Source of the DNA: Limisphaera sp026417315
GTDB taxonomy: Bacteria; Verrucomicrobiota; Verrucomicrobiia; Limisphaerales; Limisphaeraceae
Assembly (NCBI RefSeq): GCF_049537125.1
Contig: NZ_JBMVQY010000003.1
Coordinates: 1-64,000 of the forward strand
Reading direction: 5' to 3'
Length of the DNA stretch: 64,000 nt
A program made the position numbers and the translations under genes. This document shows positions 8,730 to 16,886 of the stretch, in pieces. The stretch's first letter is position 1, and the number at the start of each line of letters is the position of its first letter. Below the pieces are notes generated by a model, which made no database searches, was not told the DNA's origin, and saw only the letters and a list, made by a program, of their open reading frames with translations.

Positions 8730-9829
8730 AATTCGTGGACGAGTACCGGGACGCCGCGGGCGTGCAGCGTTTGGCGGAAGCGATCCGCCGCGAGGTGACG
8801 CGTCCGTGGACAATCATGGAGATCTGCGGCGGCCAAACGCACGCCATCGTGCGATTCGGTCTGGATGAGCTGTTGCCGCCGAAGCTCACGTTGGTTCACG
8901 GACCCGGCTGCCCGGTCTGCGTCACGCCCGTGGAACTGATCGACAAGGCGGTGGCCCTGGCCCGGCGGCCGGAGGTCATTTTCTGCTCCTTCGGAGACAT
9001 GTTACGCGTGCCGGGTTCGAAAGAGGATCTGTTAGCGGTGAAGGCTGCCGGGGGCGACGTTCGCATGGTTTACAGCCCGCTGGACGCCGTGGCGCTGGCG
9101 CGGAAGCATCCGGATCGGCAGGTGGTGTTCTTTGCCGTCGGTTTCGAGACCACGGCCCCGGCCAATGCGCTGGCGGTGCTCCAGGCAAAGCGGTATGGCC
9201 TGCGGAACTTTTCGCTGCTGGTGTCACATGTCCGGGTCCCGCCGGCCATCGAGGCGTTGTTGAGCTCCCCTGAAAACCGGGTTCAGGGTTTTCTGACCGC
9301 CGGCCACGTCTGCACGGTGATGGGCACGGCCGAATACGAACCGTTGGCCGCCCGCCACCGGGTGCCCATGGTGGTGACCGGTTTCGAGCCCCTCGACATT
9401 CTTCAGGGCATCCTGCTCTGCGTGCGACAGCTCGAACGAGGCCAGGCCCGCGTCGAAAACGCCTACGCCCGCGCCGTTCGACCCGAGGGCAACCGACCTG
9501 CGCAGAAAATCATGCAGGAGGTGTTTCAAGTGGTGGATCGCAACTGGCGCGGCCTGGGTAGGATTCCCGCCAGCGGCCTGGGCCTGCGGCCCGAATTTGC
9601 TGCATTCGATGCGGAGCTGCGGTTCGACCTCCCCGTGCAAACCGTGGCCGAATCCGGCGAATGCATCAGCGGCCTGGTCCTGCAGGGTCGAAAAAAGCCG
9701 GTCGAGTGCCCCGCATTCGGGACGCGCTGCACCCCGGAGCATCCGTTGGGGGCCACCATGGTCTCCAGCGAGGGCGCATGTGCAGCGTATTACCGTTACC
9801 GGCGCCAGCCCGGCGCGGTGCCGGCGTGA
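8726..9829 (+). CDS. hypD: hydrogenase maturation protein HypD
   Basis: The [4Fe-4S] scaffold (367 residues) on which the Fe(CN)2CO moiety of [NiFe]-hydrogenase is built, together with HypC and HypE. The ATG at 8726 overlaps the hypC stop. Diagnostic segments are MEICGGQTHAI, HGPGCPVCVTP with its conserved cysteines, CSFGDMLRVPGS, FFAVGFETTAPANA and SLLVSHVRVPPA. The C-terminal cysteine set lies in ESGECISG, PVECPAFGTRC and SSEGACAAYYRY, the region that holds the iron-sulfur cluster. Length is standard. Its TGA (9827-9829) also overlaps a GTG (9826) in the hypE frame. Confidence 0.97.
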   Translation: MKFVDEYRDAAGVQRLAEAIRREVTRPWTIMEICGGQTHAIVRFGLDELLPPKLTLVHGPGCPVCVTPVELIDKAVALARRPEVIFCSFGDMLRVPGSKEDLLAVKAAGGDVRMVYSPLDAVALARKHPDRQVVFFAVGFETTAPANALAVLQAKRYGLRNFSLLVSHVRVPPAIEALLSSPENRVQGFLTAGHVCTVMGTAEYEPLAARHRVPMVVTGFEPLDILQGILLCVRQLERGQARVENAYARAVRPEGNRPAQKIMQEVFQVVDRNWRGLGRIPASGLGLRPEFAAFDAELRFDLPVQTVAESGECISGLVLQGRKKPVECPAFGTRCTPEHPLGATMVSSEGACAAYYRYRRQPGAVPA

Positions 9830-9900
9830 CGGAGTTCCAAGAGGAACATGCGAAGAGAGCCGCTGGGAAACTGGCCAATGCCCCCAATTGCGTCCCTTCC

Positions 9901-10953
9901 ATGAACGACTCCCCACAAGGCCTGGTTTGTCCAACACCCATCCAGAGGTATGAACATGTGTTGCTGGCCCATGGCGGCGGCGGCCGCTTGATGCACCGCC
10001 TGCTGCAGGAGATCTTCCTGCCCGCATTCGACAACCCGGCCCTGGCGGCCCGACACGATGGCGCCTGCCTCGATCTGGGCGGTCAACGCTGGGCCGTCAC
10101 CACGGATGCCTACGTGGTGCGCCCGCTCTTCTTCCCGGGGGGCGACATCGGCACCCTCGCCGTCAACGGGACGGTGAATGACCTGGCCATGTGTGGCGCA
10201 CGCCCCGTGGCCCTGGCGGCGGCCTTCGTGTTGGAGGAGGGCCTGCCCGTGGCGACGCTGCAGCGGGTGGTCGAGTCCATGCGCGCTGCGGCTGCCGCCG
10301 TGGGCGTTCCCCTGGTCACCGGCGACACCAAGGTGGTGGACCGGGGCAGGGCCGATGGCCTGTACATCACCACCACCGGGATCGGACGCGTCACCGTGGA
10401 CCGCGAGATCAGCCCGGCTCAGGTTCGACCCGGCGACCGCATTCTCCTCAGCGGGGATATCGGCCGACACGGCATGGCGATCATGGCCACGCGGGAGGGT
10501 TTGGCCTTTGAAACCACCCTCACGAGCGATTGTGCGCCCCTGGTGGAGCCCGTGTTCCGACTGCTGGACGGCGGCATTCAGGTTCGTTGTCTGCGGGACT
10601 TGACCCGGGGCGGTCTGGCCAGTGCCCTGGTGGAGATCGCCGAAACCACGCGTTTGGATTTGCTTGTGGACGAAGCGGCCGTGCCTGTCAGCGAGGAAGT
10701 GCAGGGAGCCTGTGAAATCCTGGGGCTCGACCCGTTGCACGTGGCCAATGAAGGACGGTTCATCGCCATTGTGGCTGCGTCGGATGCCGCGCGGGCCCTC
10801 ACCCTGCTCCGCGAGGCGGCCCCGGAACTGCCGGCCGCGGTCATCGGAGAGGTGCGCGGCCCCGGCGAGGGTCGGGTCACCCTGCGCAGTCGGATCGGTG
10901 CGCCTCGCATCCTCGACATGTTCAGCGGCGAACAATTGCCGCGGATCTGCTGA
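9901..10953 (+). CDS. hypE: hydrogenase maturation protein HypE (carbamoyl dehydratase)
   Basis: A PurM/AIR-synthase-like ATPase that dehydrates the carbamoylated C-terminal cysteine to the thiocyanate used for the hydrogenase CN ligands. The ATG at 9901 gives 350 residues, a normal length, with the N-terminal HGGGGRLMHRLLQEIF. A GTG at 9826 overlapping the hypD stop (GTGA) would add 25 residues and, by analogy with the hypC-hypD junction, could be the real coupled start. The dimer/ATP-site segments TTDAYVVRPLFFPGGDIG, VNGTVNDLAMCGA and VTGDTKVV are intact. The protein ends in PRIC, the C-terminal tetrapeptide whose cysteine is modified. hypA, hypB, hypF and hydrogenase subunits are not in the window. 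Confidence 0.95.
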   Translation: MNDSPQGLVCPTPIQRYEHVLLAHGGGGRLMHRLLQEIFLPAFDNPALAARHDGACLDLGGQRWAVTTDAYVVRPLFFPGGDIGTLAVNGTVNDLAMCGARPVALAAAFVLEEGLPVATLQRVVESMRAAAAAVGVPLVTGDTKVVDRGRADGLYITTTGIGRVTVDREISPAQVRPGDRILLSGDIGRHGMAIMATREGLAFETTLTSDCAPLVEPVFRLLDGGIQVRCLRDLTRGGLASALVEIAETTRLDLLVDEAAVPVSEEVQGACEILGLDPLHVANEGRFIAIVAASDAARALTLLREAAPELPAAVIGEVRGPGEGRVTLRSRIGAPRILDMFSGEQLPRIC

Positions 10954-11136
10954 GCCGCTGCGGCCTGCAGCCCGAACTTCGGGTTCGTGCGCCCTCTGCG
11001 GCCGAGGTTGGGAGGGCGAAGCGCGAGTGTGCGTCCCCGGGGAACGGGCCCACCCCCGCCGAGGGGTCTGAAAAGCGCGCCCGCGGCCGTCACGTCTGCC
11101 GCCCGTCTCCGCGAGGTGCCGGGCGCTGTGCCGACC

Positions 11137-12045
11137 TCACGGGCTTCCCTCGGGCGTCCACTGCCGCAGGGCCAGCCACCGCCACAGCCGGCCGGGATGA
11201 TCCGTGATGATCCCGTGAACGCCGCACCGCCGCAGCGCCTCGTATTGCTCGGGCGTGTTGGCCGTGTAGGCCCACACCCGAAACCCTTGCGCGACGGCAG
11301 CTTCCACACCCGCGCGGGTCAGGTGCTTCTGGCTCCAGACCACCAGCCGGGCGCCGGTGCGACGGGCCTCCGCCAACCATTCCGGGCCCAGGCCCTCCGG
11401 CCGGTGATCCGGTCGTGTGCCGTCCACCAACCGGGACGGCGGACCCAACGCCGCCACCTGCACTTCGGGCGCCCGCGTATGGAACGCGGCCAAAAACTCC
11501 CAGTTGAACGATTGCATCACCACGCGCTCGGCAAAGCCGTGCGCGCGGATCAACGAGGCCAGGGTCTCCGCATCGCCCTCCTTGCACTCCACCAGCACAC
11601 AACCCCCGGCGGCACGCACGGTCTGGAGGGCTTCCAGCAACGTGGGCAGGCGCGTGCCCGCATAACGCGCATGAAACCAGCGGCCGGCGTCCAGGGCTTG
11701 GAGCTCGTTGGCGGTGTGGGCGCGTACGGGAATCCTGGTCCGCCCCCAGCGTTCGACGGCGTCGGTGGTGCGGTCGAGCGTCGCGTCATGGATCACCATC
11801 GGCACGCCGTCGCGGGACGGGTGCGTATCCAACTCCACCAGATCGACACCCACGCTCAGGGCCAGCTCGAACGCCGGCAGGGTGTTCTCCGGGGCAAGGC
11901 CGGAATACCCCCGGTGGGCGATCACCAGGGTCCGGGGTGCCTGGATCACTTCGGCGACGCGGTTTTGGGCCGGAGTCGGCATTACAAACAGGCTCAGCCA
12001 AACCCACACGCCGGCCCCCGTCAACAGTGCGCGTGATTTGTTCAT
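11137..12045 (-). CDS. exported glycerophosphodiester phosphodiesterase
   Basis: Predicted to hydrolyse glycerophosphodiesters to glycerol-3-phosphate and an alcohol outside the cytoplasm. The ATG at 12045 gives 302 residues with a signal peptide (basic MNKSR, hydrophobic core to about residue 22, probable cleavage after TPAQ). The TIM-barrel GDPD signature is complete: HRG at residues 44-46, PENTLPAFELAL, then VELDTHPSRDGVPMVIHD with the Glu/Asp metal ligands and second catalytic His. It also has VLVECKEGD, and QGFRVWAYTAN near the end. An alternative start nine codons upstream (12072) would put polar residues before the signal and is less likely. The gene is convergent with hypE across a 183-base spacer that carries a small CCCGAA-C-TTCGGG hairpin (10971-10983) with no T-tract. 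Confidence 0.9.
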   Translation of the reverse strand: MNKSRALLTGAGVWVWLSLFVMPTPAQNRVAEVIQAPRTLVIAHRGYSGLAPENTLPAFELALSVGVDLVELDTHPSRDGVPMVIHDATLDRTTDAVERWGRTRIPVRAHTANELQALDAGRWFHARYAGTRLPTLLEALQTVRAAGGCVLVECKEGDAETLASLIRAHGFAERVVMQSFNWEFLAAFHTRAPEVQVAALGPPSRLVDGTRPDHRPEGLGPEWLAEARRTGARLVVWSQKHLTRAGVEAAVAQGFRVWAYTANTPEQYEALRRCGVHGIITDHPGRLWRWLALRQWTPEGSP

Positions 12046-12520
12046 CGCAGTTCCGCCTTCAGCTTCGGACAAAAAGCCGGACCGGAAAAGTCGCGAGAAA
12101 TCCAGCCGCGGCTTCGATGTTCCGGTGCCTCCACCTCCAGAAACACTCCAGCCGGACGTCCCTTCAAGCAGGAGAAGCTCGAAGCTGCGAGCGAAAGAAC
12201 TCGATCATCCGCGGCCCGGGTCTGCCGCCGCCGAAGGCCGGGAGGAGGATGCCGCCACACACGGCCCAAACCTGTCGAAGTCGAACTCTGGAACATGGCC
12301 GGAGCCGCATGGGGAGGCATCTCCCGCGACGGCGCTCCTCCGGGAGCATCGCACCCGCGCAGCTTTGAGGGCCGGCCGAAACCAGCCGGCAGGAGCGCAG
12401 GAACGCAATGTGGGAGCCAGGGGCGTCATGGTCCATGAGACGGGCTTGCCATTCGCGGGCCGGCTTCGGGATGATCCGTGCGGAAGGGACCCTGGCCATG
12501 AGGGTTCCACTGTTCCAGCC
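12046..12520. other. 475-base spacer without recognised genes
   Basis: This divergent region lies between the glycerophosphodiesterase and the MBL nuclease and probably contains both promoters. Open frames run through it in several phases, as expected for GC-rich DNA. None starts convincingly, matches a known family, or has signal or domain features. No strong palindrome or RNA element was found. Confidence 0.5.
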
Positions 12521-13912
12521 ATGAGAATTACGCTGCACGGTGCTGCGGGCGAGGTCACGGGCTCCGCCTACCTGGTGGAAACGGATCGAGCCCGGCTGTT
12601 GGTGGATTTCGGATTGTTTCAGGGTCATGCCCGCACAGAGCGGCGCAATGGGGTCCCCGGAGGCTTGCATCCGGAAACCCTGGACGGCGTTCTGGTCACG
12701 CACGCGCACCTCGACCATGTCGGGCGACTGCCCCTGCTGGCGCGTACGGGGTTTCGCGGCCCGATTTACGCGCATCCGGTCACGGCGGAACTGGCGGGGT
12801 TGGTGCTGCGGGACGCGGCAAAGGTGCAAGCCCACGACGTGGCGCGACTCAACCGCAAGCGGCAGCGGGCCGGCAAACCCTTGCTGGAGCCCCTTTATGG
12901 GGAGGCCGAGGTTCACGAAGTGCTCGGCCGGTTTCAACCCGTGGAGTACGCGGCATGGATCGAGGTTGCGCCCGGGGTGCAGGCCCGGTGGGTGAACGCC
13001 GGACACATGCTCGGCTCCGGGAGCATCGAGCTCGCCATCACCGAGTCCGGACGAAGACGACGCGTGGTCTTCTCGGGCGATGTCGGCCCCCCGGGTCTGG
13101 CCTTGGTGCCGGACGCCGTGGAGCCCGAACCGGCCGAGGTGGTGTTTCTGGAGTCCACGTACGGAGATCGGGACAACAAGTCCCCCGCCGAAACGTTGGC
13201 GGAGTTTCGCGGGATCATTGAGAAAGCCGTGCAGGCCCGGTCCCGCATTTTGGTGCCGGCGTTTGCCGTGGGGCGCACGCAGCAGATTCTGTATCATCTG
13301 GACGAGCTGTTTTGCGCCGGGGTGGTGCCCCCTTTTCCCGTGTACCTGGACAGCCCCATGGCCATCGAAGCCACGGAGATCTACGCACGGCACCCGGATT
13401 TGTTCGACGAGGAGGCCCGGGCCCTGCAACGCTCCTGTGAAATCGTTCGTTCGCACCGTCACGTCATTCCCACCCCCACGGCCGCCGACTCGATGCGGTT
13501 GAACGATGCGCCGGGCCCCTGCCTGATCATGGCCGGCTCCGGCATGTGCACCGCCGGACGCATTCTGCACCACCTCAAACACGGACTCTGGCGGCCGGAG
13601 ACAGTGGTCATGTTCGTGGGGTATCAGGCCGAAGGTTCGCTGGGCCGCCAATTGGTGGACGGTGCTCGCCGTGTGCGCATTCTCGGCGAGGAAATCGTGG
13701 TGCGCGCCCAGATTCACACCCTGAACGGGTTCAGTGCCCATGCCGGGCAATCGGCCCTGCTGCGCTGGCTGGAGCCGTTGGCAAGAACGCGGCCCCGGGT
13801 GGTGCTCACGCACGGCGAACCCCGGGCTCGGAATCCGCTGGCTGCCCTCATTCAGGAACGGTTCGGGTTGACCGTTCACCTGCCCGGGCCGGGTCAGCAG
13901 CTCGAGTTTTGA
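12521..13912 (+). CDS. MBL-fold/beta-CASP nuclease (RNA exonuclease-like)
   Basis: A metallo-beta-lactamase-fold nuclease with a beta-CASP insert, of the CPSF73/YSH1-like bacterial group, probably acting on RNA in the cytoplasm. The ATG at 12521 gives 463 residues starting MRITLHGAAGEVTGSAYLVE, the family's standard first strands; an in-frame extension upstream is not supported. The metal site THAHLDHVG is at residues 60-68. VNAGHMLGSGSIEL supplies the next His, VVFSGDVGP the bridging Asp, and ESTYGDRDN the motif before the beta-CASP domain (VPAFAVGRTQQILYHL, YLDSPMAIEATEIY, MAGSGMCTAGRILHHL). The late motifs TLNGFSAHAGQSALLRW and VVLTHGEP complete the active site. No fused KH or RNase J C-terminal domain is present. 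It is monocistronic as far as can be seen. Confidence 0.92.
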   Translation: MRITLHGAAGEVTGSAYLVETDRARLLVDFGLFQGHARTERRNGVPGGLHPETLDGVLVTHAHLDHVGRLPLLARTGFRGPIYAHPVTAELAGLVLRDAAKVQAHDVARLNRKRQRAGKPLLEPLYGEAEVHEVLGRFQPVEYAAWIEVAPGVQARWVNAGHMLGSGSIELAITESGRRRRVVFSGDVGPPGLALVPDAVEPEPAEVVFLESTYGDRDNKSPAETLAEFRGIIEKAVQARSRILVPAFAVGRTQQILYHLDELFCAGVVPPFPVYLDSPMAIEATEIYARHPDLFDEEARALQRSCEIVRSHRHVIPTPTAADSMRLNDAPGPCLIMAGSGMCTAGRILHHLKHGLWRPETVVMFVGYQAEGSLGRQLVDGARRVRILGEEIVVRAQIHTLNGFSAHAGQSALLRWLEPLARTRPRVVLTHGEPRARNPLAALIQERFGLTVHLPGPGQQLEF

Positions 13913-14608
13913 CGGAACCCGGAGCTCCCGAGGGTGCAGGGATCGGGGAACCGAGGGTTTGCTTCCGCGGGCTGGGGCGTCGGGGTAACGACCCGCGGAG
14001 AGTCTGCCGAAAAGCCGTGAACGTTCGATGGATTGGGACCCCGCCGGCACGGCCCTCGGCTTCCGGCAGAGGGCCTCGTCGCGGCCGTGCTGGCGGGTTG
14101 CGCGGTGCCGGCGGCCGGCGGCAAACCTGCAAGACCGGGGAGCCACCTTCGCGGGCGTCATGGGCTCTGACGTGCCAAGAGGCCGGCTGCCGTGCGCTTT
14201 CCGGATCCACCTCACGGAGGGCGCTTGCGCCCTGCAAACAGCTTCGGGCTCCCGCGGCAAGCGGGCGGTAAATCCCCTTCACCAAGGCCGGCTCCGTACC
14301 CGGGCCCAAAGACTTTTCCCGGTGCGCCGGCCCTGTTTCCCGGGCCAAGCGGGTGCCACGACCCCGGTTGCCGCCAGCGGCATCGCGACTCCCCAGCCCG
14401 TGCGGATTGCCCGGTTGGGCCCGGCCATTTCCCCTGCGACACGGTTCCATGAAGGTGCGGCCAGGGCTCATGCGGTCGGCCTGCAACCCTCCGCCACGGT
14501 CCGCGCAAGCCGGGCGCCGACTTGCTTGGCGGGGCGCCATGAAAACGGGAACCTCGGAGAATCTTGGCATTGTCAGAACATGGGAGATTCTCATTTCTTG
14601 GATGCGCA
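13913..14608. other. 696-base spacer without recognised genes
   Basis: A GC-rich stretch between the MBL nuclease and the SLC13 permease. It has several imperfect GC hairpins and short open frames without family matches. The text around 14270-14340 loosely recalls the hairpin-rich repeat at 6457-6897, but I could not align it convincingly. Confidence 0.45.
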
Positions 14609-16411
14609 ATGGAAATCGCCCTGGTGCTGTGCCTCACAGGGGTGGCCATCTGGTTGTTTGCCGCCGAAAAGTTCCGGGCGGACCTGGTGGCCTTGATGTT
14701 GATGGCCGCCCTGATCGTCGTTGGGCTGCTCCTGGACTTTCTGGGCTGGGGCCGGGACGGTCGCTGGATCCGTCCGGCCGATGGCGTGTCCGGGTTCAGC
14801 AATCCGGCGGTGTTGACCGTGGCTGCCATGTTTGTGTTGAGCGCGGGCCTGCAGCGCACCGGAGCCATCGGCTTTGCAGCGCGGTGGTTGGAACGACTGG
14901 CTCGATACCCGTGGCTGCTGACGCTGGCCACGATGGTGTTGGCAGGGGTCATCTCGGCCTTCATCAACAACACGGCGGTCGTGGCCATGTTTTTGCCGGC
15001 CGTGCTCGGGGCCTGTGCCAGGGGCGGCCTGGCGCCGTCCCGGTTGTTGATTCCGCTGTCGTTTGCCACGCAGATGGGGGGCGTCTGCACGCTGGTGGGG
15101 ACTTCCACGAATCTGTTGGTCAGCGCCCTGTCGGAGCGGTCGGGCCTGGGCTCGTTGGGGTTGTTCGAATTCACCCCGCTGGGGGCCGTGCTGCTGGGGA
15201 TTGGCACGGTGTATCTGCTGGTGGTGAGCCGTTGGCTTCTGCCGGACCGCGGCAGTGGGCAACGGGTGGAAAGTTACCAGTTGGGGCCTTATCTGGCCGA
15301 ACTGCAGGTCCGTAACGACTCGCGCCTGGTGGGACGTACCCTTGCGGACACCCCGTTGGGTCGGGGCGATACAGTCACGGTGTTGGAGGTGATCCGGGGC
15401 GAACGTCACTTGTTTGCCCCCCTGTCGGAGAAGCTGCAGCCCGGAGACATTCTCCTGGTTCGGGCCGGCCCGCGCGAGCTGATGGAAACCCAGGCCACTT
15501 GGGGCCTCGAACCGGTGCGGCGGTTGGAGGTCACCGACGCCGTCCTCGAGGGCGAACATTTGAAACTGGCCGAGGTCTTGATTCCCCCGGGATCTGCATG
15601 GGAGGGCCGCGCTCTCGGCGAGCTGGACTTCATGCACCGTTACGGAGCATTGGTGCTGGCCGTGCGTGCCCGGCGCCGCACCGTCCGGGAGGGCCTCCAG
15701 CAGGTGCGCCTGGGCGTGGGCGATGCCCTGTTGGTCCTGGGACCGGAAGAGGCGCTGAACCGGCTCCGCGGCGACAGGAACCTGTTGGTCCTGCAGCCGG
15801 TGGATGAACCGGCCTTGCGCAGACGCAAAATGCCCCTGGCCGTGGGCATCGTGGCCGGTGTGGTGTTGCTGGCCGGACTCAACCTCTTACCGGTCATGGT
15901 GGCCGCCATCATCGGCGGGATTGCGCTGGTGGCATGCCGGTGCATCTCCTTGGACGAGGCTTACGCGGCGATCGACTGGCGGGTCATCATGCTGCTGGCC
16001 GGGACCTGGCCCCTGGGGTTGGCCCTGGAAAAAAGCGGAGCGGCCGCCGGGATTGCGCAGGCAGCACTGTGGCTGGCAGGCGAGGCCAATCCGTGGCTGG
16101 CCCTGGCCATCCTGTACGGTCTGACCGCCCTGTTGACCGAATTCCTGAGCAACAACGCCACCGCAGTCCTGCTCACGCCCATCGCCATCTCCACCGCCGT
16201 TTCCCTGGGAGTCGATCCCAAGCCGTTCATCATGGCCGTATGCTTCGCCGCTTCGACCAGCTTCACCACGCCTCTGGGCTATCAGACCAACACCATGGTC
16301 TATCACCCCGGCGGCTATCGCTACACGGATTTCGTCCGGGTGGGACTGCCCCTCAACCTGATTTTTTGGGCGGTCTCGGTGGCGCTGATTCCCCGCTTCT
16401 GGCCGTTTTAA
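14609..16411 (+). CDS. SLC13-family permease with two RCK-C (TrkA-C) domains
   Basis: A 600-residue inner-membrane carrier from the ATG at 14609 (MEIALVLCLTGVAIW). The N-terminal half has about five or six helices, including SAFINNTAVVAMFLPAV and MGGVCTLVGTSTNLLVSAL, typical of the ion-transporter/SLC13 superfamily. A soluble central region (about residues 210-400) holds two TrkA-C-like domains, visible as LRNDSRLVGRTL-like and GSAWEGRALGELDF segments, each ending in a GD.LLV pattern. The second membrane half repeats the motif as TEFLSNNATAVLLTPIAIS and CFAASTSFTTPLGYQTNTM. Such proteins are often annotated as sulfate or other anion permeases with cytoplasmic regulatory domains. The substrate is not evident. 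It is unrelated in detail to the SLC13 protein at 252-1781 and has no operon partners. Confidence 0.9.
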   Translation: MEIALVLCLTGVAIWLFAAEKFRADLVALMLMAALIVVGLLLDFLGWGRDGRWIRPADGVSGFSNPAVLTVAAMFVLSAGLQRTGAIGFAARWLERLARYPWLLTLATMVLAGVISAFINNTAVVAMFLPAVLGACARGGLAPSRLLIPLSFATQMGGVCTLVGTSTNLLVSALSERSGLGSLGLFEFTPLGAVLLGIGTVYLLVVSRWLLPDRGSGQRVESYQLGPYLAELQVRNDSRLVGRTLADTPLGRGDTVTVLEVIRGERHLFAPLSEKLQPGDILLVRAGPRELMETQATWGLEPVRRLEVTDAVLEGEHLKLAEVLIPPGSAWEGRALGELDFMHRYGALVLAVRARRRTVREGLQQVRLGVGDALLVLGPEEALNRLRGDRNLLVLQPVDEPALRRRKMPLAVGIVAGVVLLAGLNLLPVMVAAIIGGIALVACRCISLDEAYAAIDWRVIMLLAGTWPLGLALEKSGAAAGIAQAALWLAGEANPWLALAILYGLTALLTEFLSNNATAVLLTPIAISTAVSLGVDPKPFIMAVCFAASTSFTTPLGYQTNTMVYHPGGYRYTDFVRVGLPLNLIFWAVSVALIPRFWPF

Positions 16412-16618
16412 CGCGGCACTGAAAAACGGTTTTCTTCGGAACGATCTCCTTTCGACCGTGACCCCATGCGCGGGCGCTTTTTGCAAAGATGGCCCGTCTT
16501 TAAAGCGGCGGACCCTGCTCCAGGTTTGGCCCGGCGTTGCCTGCGCACAAAGGCTCGATGTCGTCGCTGTTCCGTGGCGGCTGCAGAAACACGCTAAGTG
16601 GTCGCGCGTGGCTGTTCT

Positions 16619-16640
16619 GCCGACTTCCGTCGACGGCTAC
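16619..16640 (+). repeat. short palindromic dispersed repeat, copy 1
   Basis: A 22-base unit identical to 16746-16767, with core CCGACTTCCGTCGACGG. The left part can fold as a stem around a TTCC loop. The same stem-loop, in reverse complement and with a perfect stem, occurs at 60159-60177. Confidence 0.65.
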
Positions 16641-16745
16641 GGATCGGTGGTGACCGCCACCCTCTGGCGGCGGACCGGGGATGTCAGCAAGACTCGCATC
16701 CGGGAGGTTATCCATGACGGCGCGGCGGCGGACCCCGAGGGGACC

Positions 16746-16767
16746 GCCGACTTCCGTCGACGGCTAC
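16746..16767 (+). repeat. short palindromic dispersed repeat, copy 2
   Basis: Identical over 22 bases to 16619-16640, starting 127 bases downstream. It is preceded by CCG, giving the extended stem CCGCCGAC-TTCC-GTCGACGG with one unpaired base. It is not part of a regular array, so it is not CRISPR-like. Confidence 0.65.
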
Positions 16768-16886
16768 CTCCTCGGGCTCCCGCCCGGTTTCTGAGCACGG
16801 CCAAGGGCAGGGGGATCGCTGGGGTCCCTCGTGCTCCCCGGAAGAAGTGGCCTGAGTCGGGCCACCCCCTTCCAAAGGCTCCATGG

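Larger units (their letters stand above)
16412..16886. other. convergent spacer carrying two identical short palindromic repeats
   Basis: This 475-base gap separates the 3' ends of the SLC13 permease and dinG. It holds the paired 22-base repeats annotated separately and several GC hairpins. There is no recognisable gene, and no clear rho-independent terminator with a T-tract on either side. Confidence 0.5.

Noticed and set aside
10971..10983. CCCGAA-C-TTCGGG hairpin as a terminator for hypE
   Set aside because: The stem is only six pairs with a one-base loop and no T-tract.
12164..14260. A 698-codon minus-strand frame across the MBL nuclease gene
   Set aside because: It is a shadow of the plus-strand nuclease, low-complexity, with no motif.
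16619..16767. Two identical 22-base repeats as a CRISPR remnant
   Set aside because: There are only two units, the spacing of 127 bases is too long for a spacer, the repeats are palindrome-based, and there are no cas genes.
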